Positions 8,566 through 17,022 of a stretch of DNA of 64,000 nucleotides are shown piece after piece. Positions within the stretch are counted from its first letter, which is position 1. Each line of letters starts with the position of its first letter. The translations under genes and the position numbers were made by a program. Under the pieces are notes generated by a model. The model did no database searches and had not been told where the DNA came from. It worked only from the letters and a program-made list of their open reading frames with translations. This stretch comes from Rheinheimera sp. 1928-s (GTDB lineage Bacteria > Pseudomonadota > Gammaproteobacteria > Enterobacterales > Alteromonadaceae): NCBI RefSeq assembly GCF_029269265.1, contig NZ_JARIXP010000001.1:765452-829451 (forward strand), written 5' to 3'.

Positions 8566-8858
8566 GGCGTTTATCCAGTCTGAACTAAATTGTAGTGCTA
8601 GTTTAAACAGCCCGGGCTGCATTGCCCAGATGATATAGAGCTTTGTAAGCATATAAGTAACTGATGAATAAATATCGTGCTCAAAGTTTGCGTGTCTGTA
8701 AACTCCTGCTAACACCAATGCAAAAGCGTGTGACAATCATGTTTTGATGTGTTAATTAATGTAATTGAGGTGTGCGTGATAAAAGTCATAGAACTTGAAG
8801 TGTACCTAAAACAATAAGATGGTCCAGAGAAATACATAACATCCTAAACGGAGATTAC
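8566..8858. other. Intergenic region between ppiC and the large subtilase
   Basis: AT-rich divergent spacer of 293 bases holding the upstream regions of ppiC (minus) and the S8 protease (plus). CGGAG at about 8850 is the protease ribosome site. I see no convincing promoter box, hairpin or small gene. Confidence 0.5.
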
Positions 8859-11800
8859 ATGAAACACATTGGAAAAACAGCGCTGGCTTCAGCTATAGGC
8901 TTGGCATTATCTTGCGGTGCAACAGCTGCAACATTTGAACAATATAAAATGGGTACGCAGTCAGTTAAAGATTTGTTGGCTGGCAAAGAAGCAAAAGGCT
9001 CCATAGCTAAAAATCAAGCTCAAGGTATTCCGTCTTCCTATTATGTTGTTTTAAAACAAGCGGGTTTACAGGATTTAAGAAGCTCAGATCCGGCGTCTAT
9101 ACGAGCGGCCTCAGCAAGTATTGCTGACTCCGTACAATCAGTAACTTCCGCCTTATTAACTTTAGATCGTAACGCTCAGGTACTGGCTACTACAAAAAAT
9201 CTGGCATCAGGTTTAGTGGTTCGTGCATCAGCCGATGCGTTGCAAACACTTCAGTCAAATCCAGCTGTCGCCTCTATTTATCCTGTTTATGACAGCAAAC
9301 CAATGGCTGCTGACAGTGCTGTTTACATGAAAGCAGATGCCGTAGTCAACGCTGGCATAGCCTCAGGTAAAGGTATTACTGTTGCTGTGCTTGATACTGG
9401 TATCGATTACACTCACAAATCAATGGGCGGCGCAGGTACTGTAGCGGCCTATAACGCTGTAGACCAAAGAGCTATGCCAACCTGGCCTCAAGGTAAAGTG
9501 TTAGGTGGTTACGACTTCATTAATAATGATCCAAACCCTATTGATCCTCGCACTGGTGGCCATGGTACTTTTGTTGCCAGTTCAGTCAGTGCCATTGCAC
9601 CTGACGTAGAGTTTTACGGTTATACCGTCTGTACCGGAACTTGTCCTGGTGCCGCTCAAATCGGTGCTTTAGATGCCGCTTTAGATCCAAATGGTGATGG
9701 CGATATTTCTGACCGTGTGGATGTGATCAATATGTCATTGGGTGGTGACGTAGGTACTACAAACGCCACCAGCGGTACTCAATTCTTAATCCAGAAAGCG
9801 GCCACTCTGGGCATCAATATGGTGATTTCAGCCGGTAACGATGGCCCGAATCCATTTATTGTTGGTGGTCCAAGTACTACACCAAACGCTTTATCTGTGG
9901 GCGCTATGACGCACCCGACCGGATCTTCACTTCTTTTCGAGGCTACCGAGATTGATGGCAAAGAAATTGAAATGATCCCATCTGGTTTCAACAAACCCGG
10001 TGTATCTTTTAGCTTTAACAATACAGCTAACCAATTAGTTTTTGTTCCGACTAATGCTCAAGGTTGTACTGCTTTTGAAGCTGGTTCATTAACAGGCAAA
10101 GCGGTGCTGATTGACCGCGGTACCTGTAACTTCACAGCAAAAGTGATTAATGCTCAAAATGCTGGCGCAGTTTTTGTGCTTATTGCTAATAACGCTAATG
10201 GTTTAGGCCCTGTGAATGCGGGCGGTGCTGATCCGGCCGTAGCTATTCCATCTGTAGGTATTTCAAAAGAAGATGGCGATGCGATTAAAGCTGCATTGGT
10301 CAACGGTGATGTGACTTACAACATAGTTGCGAACTCTATCAGCTCTGCCGGTGGTTTGGCGACTTTCACTTCGCGTGGCCCTTCTATTGAAGGTTTATTA
10401 AAACCAGAAATTACCGCTCCTGGCACTAATATAGTGATGGCAGCTGTAGGTACTGGTGATCAAACGGCCTTAAACTCAGGTACTTCATTTTCTGGCCCTA
10501 TGACTGCTGGTGCTGCGGCTCTGTTGCGTGAAGCTATGCCAAACCGCACAGCTCAGGAAGTGAAAGCTACCCTGATGAATACCGCGGATATGGACGTTTA
10601 TACGCTGCCAAAAGCGCACCCTGATGCTGAATTAGCGCCTATCTCTGCTATGGGTGCTGGTTTAGTCAATGTTGAGAAAGCAGTAAATCTGCCGGTTGCC
10701 GCTTGGGTTGAGGATCCGAAATTTAATACTGCTCAGGCTGCCTTGTCTTTTGGTCTGAATACTCTGACTGAAACTATAACTCTGACTAAAACGGTCACGC
10801 TGAAAAACTTTGGTACAGAGCCAAAAACCTACAGCCTGAGCATTCAGGATCGTTTTGCCGCTGATACTGAAACCGAAGCCTTAAGCTGGGTTATTCCTGA
10901 AACTGTTACTGTTGCGCCTGGTCAGTCGACTAATTTTGATGTGGCAGTGACTATTGATCCAACTAAGTTACCTGAGTGGGAGCTTGCTAATACATCAGTA
11001 TTAACAGAGAAAAACGAGCAGCTGACGACAGTTGAATACGATGGAGCGTTAGTTTTTAACGATGCAAGTACTGAAGCAACCAATGACTTACATCTGGTTT
11101 ATCATATCCTGCCAAGAGCTAATGCGGCTTTGGAACTGAGTAGCAAATTTGTTGATGATACATCAGTAAAAGTAGTGAAAAACGTTGGAGCTGTAGCTGC
11201 GGATATTTTTGCAACTCAGTTAGTTGGTACGTCTGAGAAAGATGAAAGTGTTGCGTACGATTTACGTGCGGCTTCTCTTGATGTGGTTCAGGTGCCAGCA
11301 ACGTACTGTACTTCCGGCTTAATGCTGGCTCCTACTTTAACTCTGGAGAATGGTTTAAGTCATCTTCAGCAAGTGAACGTGGGTGTGGATTTAGATATCG
11401 ATAATGACGGTGAATACGACCATCAGTTGAACAGCCTCTTGCTGACTCGTTTAGGTACTAACTTCGCTGCTTTCCCTGCTGTAATGGGTACTTTTGTTAC
11501 ACCATATGGCAGCTACAGTGGTTCTGTAATGGATTTGTTCCATTCAGTGGGTCAACGTAGTGTTACCTTATCCGCGTGTTTTGAAGATATTGGTTTGTCT
11601 ACAGCTGATTTAGGCCGCACTATCGGTACGCGTTATCGCACCATTAATGATGGTAATGCTATTGGTGCAGATTGGGGTCCTGAACTGGATGATTCTATTG
11701 AAGCTTCTGCCCGGTTGGTTGCAGCTCCAACAGTCACTTTAGTTTCAGTAAGTGCAGATGTTGAGCCTACTTCTGATAGCGCATCACCTTCTGCAATAGG

Positions 11801-12608
11801 AGACGAGTTAGATAGCCTGGCACCAGGTCAGGAAGCTCAAATTGTGATTGAGGGTGCTGGTGGTGCTGGTGTAGTGCTGTTATCTGCAGTAGGTGATGTG
11901 GCTTTTGCTGCTGAAACACCATCGTCAACAACGGCTCCAGTTATGGCTGAAACTGTTGACTACAGTATCAACGAAAATAGCCCAGCAGGAACAGTATTAG
12001 GTCAGTTGACTGCTGAAATTGGCTTACTTGACCCTGAGATCGCAGAGTTCCTGGTTGCAGGTAGTTCAAGCCAGGCTTTCAATGTTGAGAAAAATGGTAC
12101 TGTAACTGTAGCTAATGCCTCTTTACTGGATTATGAAGCTGGTTTTACCAGTGCTCAAATCTCTGTTGTTGCAGTGAACCAGGCGGGTAACATCTCCGCA
12201 CCAGCTACTGTAAATATCGCAGTGGCTAACGTGCCTGATGCACCTCCAGTAGTTACTGCATCTGCCGCTTCTGCGAACGTAGTGGCAACAGTAACTGCAG
12301 CTGGTACTATGGTAGGTAATGCAGCGGTAACTATTAACGAAGCTGGTGCGACTCTGGATAAAGTGACAGTGACACCAGCTCTGTTTGCACATACAGATGG
12401 TAAAATTGTTCTTGTTCGTAAGCCGAACGCAGGAGAGTCAGGTACTGTGGCTGTGACTGTAGTTGCAACTGACAGTGCTGGTTTAACTTCTAATACGGCT
12501 ACATTCAATGTAACCATTGCTCCTGAGCCGAAAAAATCAAGCGGTAGCTTAGGTTGGTTATCTCTGATGTTATTACCTCTGGCTTTATTACGCCGTCGTC
12601 GTAAATAA
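8859..12608 (+). CDS. Large secreted subtilisin-like serine protease with PA domain and GlyGly-CTERM-type anchor
   Basis: 1249 aa. Signal peptide (residues 1-24), I9-like propeptide with YYVVLKQAG, then an S8 domain with catalytic Asp179 (VLDTGID), His235 (GGHGTF) and Ser543 (SGTSFSGP). A PA insert (about 380-490, with GTCNFTAK) lies between His and Ser, as in lactocepin-like subtilases. After about residue 615 come beta-rich regions, including a cadherin-like stretch (about 1030-1120). The last 24 residues (SSGSLGWLSL, hydrophobic helix, RRRRK) match the GlyGly-CTERM signal cut by rhombosortase after type II secretion. Predicted role: extracellular or surface protein degradation. A terminator follows. 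Confidence 0.9.
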   Translation: MKHIGKTALASAIGLALSCGATAATFEQYKMGTQSVKDLLAGKEAKGSIAKNQAQGIPSSYYVVLKQAGLQDLRSSDPASIRAASASIADSVQSVTSALLTLDRNAQVLATTKNLASGLVVRASADALQTLQSNPAVASIYPVYDSKPMAADSAVYMKADAVVNAGIASGKGITVAVLDTGIDYTHKSMGGAGTVAAYNAVDQRAMPTWPQGKVLGGYDFINNDPNPIDPRTGGHGTFVASSVSAIAPDVEFYGYTVCTGTCPGAAQIGALDAALDPNGDGDISDRVDVINMSLGGDVGTTNATSGTQFLIQKAATLGINMVISAGNDGPNPFIVGGPSTTPNALSVGAMTHPTGSSLLFEATEIDGKEIEMIPSGFNKPGVSFSFNNTANQLVFVPTNAQGCTAFEAGSLTGKAVLIDRGTCNFTAKVINAQNAGAVFVLIANNANGLGPVNAGGADPAVAIPSVGISKEDGDAIKAALVNGDVTYNIVANSISSAGGLATFTSRGPSIEGLLKPEITAPGTNIVMAAVGTGDQTALNSGTSFSGPMTAGAAALLREAMPNRTAQEVKATLMNTADMDVYTLPKAHPDAELAPISAMGAGLVNVEKAVNLPVAAWVEDPKFNTAQAALSFGLNTLTETITLTKTVTLKNFGTEPKTYSLSIQDRFAADTETEALSWVIPETVTVAPGQSTNFDVAVTIDPTKLPEWELANTSVLTEKNEQLTTVEYDGALVFNDASTEATNDLHLVYHILPRANAALELSSKFVDDTSVKVVKNVGAVAADIFATQLVGTSEKDESVAYDLRAASLDVVQVPATYCTSGLMLAPTLTLENGLSHLQQVNVGVDLDIDNDGEYDHQLNSLLLTRLGTNFAAFPAVMGTFVTPYGSYSGSVMDLFHSVGQRSVTLSACFEDIGLSTADLGRTIGTRYRTINDGNAIGADWGPELDDSIEASARLVAAPTVTLVSVSADVEPTSDSASPSAIGDELDSLAPGQEAQIVIEGAGGAGVVLLSAVGDVAFAAETPSSTTAPVMAETVDYSINENSPAGTVLGQLTAEIGLLDPEIAEFLVAGSSSQAFNVEKNGTVTVANASLLDYEAGFTSAQISVVAVNQAGNISAPATVNIAVANVPDAPPVVTASAASANVVATVTAAGTMVGNAAVTINEAGATLDKVTVTPALFAHTDGKIVLVRKPNAGESGTVAVTVVATDSAGLTSNTATFNVTIAPEPKKSSGSLGWLSLMLLPLALLRRRRK

Positions 12609-12630
12609 CCGAACTTTATAGTTCAAGTCA

Positions 12631-12659
12631 AAAACCGCCGTTTTATCGGCGGTTTTTTT
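12631..12659 (+). terminator. Rho-independent terminator after the subtilase gene
   Basis: AAAACCGCCG / CGGCGGTTTTTTT with a five-base loop, 23 bases after the stop codon. Confidence 0.85.
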
Positions 12660-12689
12660 ATGGACGCTATGCCGCAACTGTCGGGAACC

Positions 12690-12717
12690 TTGTTACGACT
12701 ATATTGTTACGACTATG
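12690..12717. repeat. Two tandem 14-bp units
   Basis: TTGTTACGACTATA followed by TTGTTACGACTATG, in the short spacer between two convergent terminators. No function is apparent. Confidence 0.5.
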
Positions 12718-12750
12718 TCGCCTCAGATGCACCGGTGATGCAAGCCATAA

Positions 12751-12776
12751 AAAACGGGACTTGAAGTCCCGTTTTT
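12751..12776 (-). terminator. Rho-independent terminator after aguA (probably bidirectional)
   Basis: AAAACGGGACTT / AAGTCCCGTTTTT, A-run on one side and T-run on the other, so it can end the minus-strand agu operon and back up the plus-strand terminator upstream. Confidence 0.8.
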
Positions 12777-12803
12777 CTTTGCTCACTTTAAATTAAAGTG
12801 AAA

Positions 12804-13910
12804 TCAGGCTGGTTGTTGCTGGGTAATACAATGCACGTTACCGCCACCTAATAAAATCTCCCGACCAGGCACAGTGACCACCTGATGCTGTGGAAAGAGT
12901 TTCGTTAAGAGGTCGATCGCAACCTGATCATTGGCATCGTCAAATACCGGCAGCACCAAACCCCCATTGCATAAATAGAAGTTGATGTAAGAACCGGCTA
13001 AACGGGCTTCAGATTCACGAGGTACTGCTGCACCTGTTAAATCCACAGTAGCGTATTCGTCTGCTTTGGCCAGCATAGGAGCGGGCACAGGCAGCTTGTG
13101 TACTGTGAATTTACGGCCTTTGGCATCAGTGCTGTTTTCCAGAATTTCTAAAGCTGCGCGTGAACGTTCGTACTGTGGATCGTTTTTGTCGTCAGTCCAG
13201 GCCAGCAATACTTCAGCCGGGCCGACAAAACAGCACATATTGTCGACATGACCATCGGTTTCGTCGTTAAAAATGCCTTCTTTCAGCCAAATGACTTTAT
13301 CAATACTTAAATAGTCCGACAGCATCTGCTCGATTTGTTCGCGCGTTAAATCCGGGTTACGGTTTTTATTCAGCAAACACTCTTCAGTGGTTAATAAAGT
13401 GCCTTCGCCATCGACATGAATAGCACCACCTTCCAGCACAAAGCCTTCAGTGCGGTAACGTGCTGTGCTTTCTATGTTGGCAATTTTTTGCGCAACCTGA
13501 TCGTCTCTGTGCCATGGGAAATATAAACCACCGTTTAAACCGCCCCAGGCATTAAAGGTCCAGTCCACCGCCCGCACTTCTTTGCCATTGGTGACAAAAG
13601 TAGGGCCTGTGTCACGGCACCAGGCGTCGTCTGTTGAGGTTTCAACCACACGAATTGGGTGAGTGGTTGGCTCTAAGCTCAACTGCGCCTGAGCATTGGC
13701 AAACTGAGCAGCAGAAGCCAATACAGTCACAGGCTCAAAACGGGCAATAGCACGAATGACTGCACAAAAGGCGTGTTGCGCTGGCTTGGCGCCTAAACGC
13801 CAGTTGTCGGTGCGCTCTGGCCATACCATCCAGGTTTGTTTATGCGTGGCCCATTCGGCTGGCATAAAAAAACCATCGGCACGAGGTGTACTGTTTAAGG
13901 TAACAGCCAT
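12804..13910 (-). CDS. aguA: Agmatine deiminase
   Basis: 368 aa, normal length. Converts agmatine to N-carbamoylputrescine and ammonia in the cytoplasm, the first step of the agmatine route to putrescine. Family signatures include [18 protein letters not shown] (residues 17-34), [34 protein letters not shown] and the C-terminal GGGNVHC with nucleophile Cys361. The start codon lies one base after the aguB stop, so translation is coupled and the pair encodes consecutive pathway steps. Confidence 0.95.
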   Translation of the reverse strand: MAVTLNSTPRADGFFMPAEWATHKQTWMVWPERTDNWRLGAKPAQHAFCAVIRAIARFEPVTVLASAAQFANAQAQLSLEPTTHPIRVVETSTDDAWCRDTGPTFVTNGKEVRAVDWTFNAWGGLNGGLYFPWHRDDQVAQKIANIESTARYRTEGFVLEGGAIHVDGEGTLLTTEECLLNKNRNPDLTREQIEQMLSDYLSIDKVIWLKEGIFNDETDGHVDNMCCFVGPAEVLLAWTDDKNDPQYERSRAALEILENSTDAKGRKFTVHKLPVPAPMLAKADEYATVDLTGAAVPRESEARLAGSYINFYLCNGGLVLPVFDDANDQVAIDLLTKLFPQHQVVTVPGREILLGGGNVHCITQQQPA

Positions 13911-13911
13911 C

Positions 13912-14802
13912 TTAGTTGTTACCTTCAGTTGGGGTAGTTTTGCCGTCTTTGGTTAAGATAGCACCGTATAAGTCGATACGACGGTCACGGTACACGCCCC
14001 AGTTACGACGGTTTTTCGCTGTTTCGTCTAAATCGAAAGTGTGAACCAACACAGCTTCGCTGACTTCGTCGGCTTCTTCTACTTTTGCACCAAACTCGTT
14101 GGCAATAAAAGAACTGCCGTAGAAGGTAATAGCAAAGTCGTCTTCGGTTTCACGGCCAATACGGTTCGATGCAATCAATGGCACTAAGTTAGCAGCTGCA
14201 TGGCCTTGCTGAGTACGTTGCCAGTGTTCACGCGAATTGACTGTTTCATCATGAGGTTCAGTACCAATAGCAGTAGGGTAGAACAACAGTTCTGCGCCCA
14301 TTAATGCCATGCTGCGGGCACATTCAGGGAACCATTGATCCCAGCAAATACCAATACCAATTTTGGCATAAGCTGTATCCCAGACTTTAAAGCCTGTGTC
14401 ACCTGGAGTGAAATAGAACTTTTCGCTATAACCCGGGCCATCAGGAATATGGCTCTTGCGGTATAAACCTAAGTTGCTGCCGTCGGCGTCAATTACAGCT
14501 ACAGTGTTGTAGAAGCAGTTGCCGGCTTTTTCATAAAAGCTGATAGGCAGCACCACATTCAACTCTTTGGCAATTTTGCTGAAGTGTTTAATAGCCGCGT
14601 TGTCTTCGACACTAGTCGCGAACTCTAAATATTCATACTTTTGTTTCTGGCAGAAGTAGTTACGCTCAAACAGTTCCTGCAGCAGGATGATCTGGGCGCC
14701 CTGTTCAGCGGCTTCACGGACTAAGCGCTCACCACGGGCAATATTTTCTTCTACATTCCAGCCACCAATCATTTGGGTGGCGGCCACAGTTACCTTACGC
14801 AT
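13912..14802 (-). CDS. aguB: N-carbamoylputrescine amidase
   Basis: 296 aa nitrilase-superfamily amidase. Hydrolyses N-carbamoylputrescine, the AguA product, to putrescine, CO2 and ammonia. The Glu-Lys-Cys triad is visible: Glu in LLQELFER (about 42), Lys in YRKSHIPDG (about 117) and Cys153 in [12 protein letters not shown] at 14802 has AGGAG upstream; the longer frame upstream adds 34 residues with no nitrilase similarity. First gene of the aguB-aguA operon, preceded by three tandem AATTCAAA repeats. Confidence 0.95.
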   Translation of the reverse strand: MRKVTVAATQMIGGWNVEENIARGERLVREAAEQGAQIILLQELFERNYFCQKQKYEYLEFATSVEDNAAIKHFSKIAKELNVVLPISFYEKAGNCFYNTVAVIDADGSNLGLYRKSHIPDGPGYSEKFYFTPGDTGFKVWDTAYAKIGIGICWDQWFPECARSMALMGAELLFYPTAIGTEPHDETVNSREHWQRTQQGHAAANLVPLIASNRIGRETEDDFAITFYGSSFIANEFGAKVEEADEVSEAVLVHTFDLDETAKNRRNWGVYRDRRIDLYGAILTKDGKTTPTEGNN

Positions 14803-14828
14803 GCAAAGTCTCCTCAAGCCAGAGCTAT

Positions 14829-14864
14829 AATTCAAAATAGAATTCAAAACAGAATTCAAATAAA
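14829..14864. repeat. Three tandem 12-bp AATTCAAA repeats upstream of aguB
   Basis: AATTCAAAATAG, AATTCAAAACAG and AATTCAAATAAA lie head to tail 26-62 bases before the aguB start. On the coding strand they read TTTGAATT each 12 bases. Could be a regulator array or overlapping promoter elements. Confidence 0.6.
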
Positions 14865-14925
14865 AAGATGCAGCTACTCTAGTCAGTTTTGCCCTCAAGG
14901 GCAACCAAAAGCCAGGGCTGCAAGG

Positions 14926-14953
14926 GCGCGCAAAATGCCGTATTTTTGCGCGC
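14926..14953. other. Hairpin in the aguB upstream region
   Basis: GCGCGCAAAA / TTTTGCGCGC, ten perfect pairs around an eight-base loop, between the peroxiredoxin-like gene and aguB. No T run follows on the minus strand beyond the stem itself, so it may be a terminator-like or processing structure. Confidence 0.45.
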
Positions 14954-14986
14954 TCGTCAATGAGTTTTACAGTGTTGGGGCAGAGT

Positions 14987-15012
14987 TTCAGGGCAGTTCG
15001 TGCTGCCCTGAA
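14987..15012 (-). terminator. Hairpin after the peroxiredoxin-like gene, possible terminator
   Basis: TTCAGGGCAG / CTGCCCTGAA, ten perfect pairs with a six-base loop, 54 bases past the stop of the minus-strand gene. It lacks a good T run, so confidence is modest. Confidence 0.4.
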
Positions 15013-15065
15013 TTAACTATGGGTGGATATGCATAAATACTGGGTTTTTAGTGAATGTATGTAGC

Positions 15066-15707
15066 TTATTTGCTTTCTTTGGCCAAACGAGCCGCCAGCA
15101 GCAACAGCTCAGGCTGCAGGCGGACTTTGTAATTAATATGTTGATAGCTGTACTGCACTAAACCCTCTTTGTTCAGGATATAAACAGCAGGCACGGGCAA
15201 TACCACTTTGCCGCTGCTTTGTTCTTTATTCAGATTCAATTTGTAGGTGTTTAAATAGGTGGCACTGGTTTTTTCATCCAGATAATAAGCTACTCCAAAA
15301 GCAGAACTTAAATTGAACTGACTGTCCGATAACAAGGTATAAGTAATGGCAGCATCTTTAGTGTCTTTTAAACTGGCCTGAACTGCCGCCGGACTGTCTG
15401 GTGTGACGGCTATCAACTGGTAACCCAGAGCTTTGAGTTTAGGTTCAATCTCACGCAAAGCAGCCAGTTGCAGGTTGCAATAAGGACACCAGCCACCGCG
15501 GTAAAATACCAGCACTGTGTCTTGCTGCTTTAACACTGAATTGAATTCTACAGCTTTGCCTGTCGCATCCTGCAGACTGACCACAGGCGCCTGCATGCCA
15601 TTTAATAAGGGTTTAATATCTTCAGGGCTTTGGGCAATACGGGGTTCTGCCAACAGGCTAAAACTGAAAAGGCTGAGGCTAAGTAACAGAATATGCTGAA
15701 TTTTCAT
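15066..15707 (-). CDS. Periplasmic peroxiredoxin-like (AhpC/TSA) protein
   Basis: 213 aa with a signal peptide (residues 1-20). The thioredoxin-fold core carries FYRGGWCPYCNLQL, where WCPYC supplies a CxxC-like redox pair in place of the single peroxidatic Cys context of typical AhpC; PAVYILNKEGLVQYSY is the late strand. Members are annotated peroxiredoxin-like; they may reduce peroxides or exchange disulfides in the periplasm. It stands alone, 260 bases upstream of aguB on the same strand. Confidence 0.82.
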   Translation of the reverse strand: MKIQHILLLSLSLFSFSLLAEPRIAQSPEDIKPLLNGMQAPVVSLQDATGKAVEFNSVLKQQDTVLVFYRGGWCPYCNLQLAALREIEPKLKALGYQLIAVTPDSPAAVQASLKDTKDAAITYTLLSDSQFNLSSAFGVAYYLDEKTSATYLNTYKLNLNKEQSSGKVVLPVPAVYILNKEGLVQYSYQHINYKVRLQPELLLLAARLAKESK

Positions 15708-15861
15708 TTTGGTTTTTCCTTAAGTGATATGAGCTTATATACCGGAGTTGTCTGGATATTCTTTCAGCGGCTGCTGAATAAATGACGAATAATTGCTGAT
15801 ATAGCGCAAAGTAAAAATCGAAAAGCAGGGTAGAATGTTCTGAAGTGAGCAGGAGGTTGTT

Positions 15862-17022
15862 GTGCTGGATATATTAATTGTAGGTGGTGGTATGGTGGGC
15901 GCTTCAGTGGCGCTGAAGTTAAGTCGTGCTGGTTTACAAGTGGGCTTAATTGAAAAACAGCCTGTCTCAGCTTATGACCCACAAAGTACTGTTGATCTTC
16001 GTGTATCTGCTATTAACAGACGCAGCGAACAGTGGCTGACGGATTTAGGCGCCTGGTCTTTACTGCAGCAATGGCGTTTATGCCCTTATAAACGTTTACA
16101 GGCGTTTGAAGGCGAACAGGCTGGACTCACTTTTCATGCCGATGAAGTAGCACTGACCCATCTGGGCCATATTGTTGAAAACAATCTTATTCAGCAGGCG
16201 CTGTGGGCCAACTTTCCTGCCAACTTGCAGTTGTTTTGCCCAGCCACTGTGACTGGTTTTGAGCAGCATACTGACTATGCCAGTATCAGCACAGCAGAAT
16301 TTGGTGAGCTGAACGCTAAACTGGTGATAGCCGCAGACGGTGGGCAGTCGCAGCTGCGCCAGTTAGCACAAATTGCTGTGTCGGGCTGGCAGTATCAGCA
16401 AAGCTGTTTAGTGGTCATAGTCAATACAGAGTGCGAGCAGCAGGATATGACCTGGCAGCAATTTAACGAATCAGGCCCACGGGCTTTTTTACCTTTGCCA
16501 GGTAAGCAAGGCTCTTTAGTTTGGTACGACCATCATCATAAAATTAAACAGCTGGCGGCATTATCTAAAACCGCTTTGGCTGAACAGATCCAGCAGGCTT
16601 TTCCGGCCAGGCTTGGCAACATTACTGTAGAACAAGTGGCCAGTTTTCCGTTAGCCCGGGTGCATGCGAAGGACTATGTCAAAGGACGGCTGGTGCTGGT
16701 AGGGGATGCAGCTCACAGTATTAATCCGCTGGCAGGCCAGGGCGTGAACTTAGGTTTTGCCGATGCGATGCTGTTGTCTGAGCTGCTGGAGCGCTCTTTT
16801 GCACAAGGTCAGGATTTAGCAGACCGTACTTTGTTAAAGCAGTACCAAAGCACACGTCAGCGTGAAAATGCGCTGATGATGTCGGCTATGGATCTGTTTT
16901 ATCAAAGCTTCAGCAGCAGCTTGCCCCCTGTGCGTTTTTTACGTCAGTTGGGTTTAGCTGTGGCAGAAAAGGCTGGCCCGTTAAAGCACTGGGTCAGCCG
17001 TTATGCGGTGGGCATCAGTTAA
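15862..17022 (+). CDS. ubiF: 2-octaprenyl-3-methyl-6-methoxy-1,4-benzoquinol hydroxylase (UbiF-type FAD monooxygenase)
   Basis: 386 aa. N-terminal FAD-binding fold (IVGGGMVGASVAL), mid motif LVIAADGGQSQLRQ, and the UbiH/F/COQ6 signature GDAAHSINPLAGQGVNLGF at about residues 282-300. The late block MDLFYQSFSSSLPPVRFLR is nearly as in E. coli UbiF, which adds the C6 hydroxyl in ubiquinone synthesis; this favours UbiF over UbiH or VisC. GTG start at 15862 has GCAGGAGG nine bases upstream. The last eight bases overlap the convergent GH127 gene. Confidence 0.87.
   Translation: MLDILIVGGGMVGASVALKLSRAGLQVGLIEKQPVSAYDPQSTVDLRVSAINRRSEQWLTDLGAWSLLQQWRLCPYKRLQAFEGEQAGLTFHADEVALTHLGHIVENNLIQQALWANFPANLQLFCPATVTGFEQHTDYASISTAEFGELNAKLVIAADGGQSQLRQLAQIAVSGWQYQQSCLVVIVNTECEQQDMTWQQFNESGPRAFLPLPGKQGSLVWYDHHHKIKQLAALSKTALAEQIQQAFPARLGNITVEQVASFPLARVHAKDYVKGRLVLVGDAAHSINPLAGQGVNLGFADAMLLSELLERSFAQGQDLADRTLLKQYQSTRQRENALMMSAMDLFYQSFSSSLPPVRFLRQLGLAVAEKAGPLKHWVSRYAVGIS

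Noticed and set aside
12688-12716. Remnant of a 16S rRNA gene
   Set aside because: Only 13-14 bases match the conserved 3' region and flanks show no rRNA sequence.
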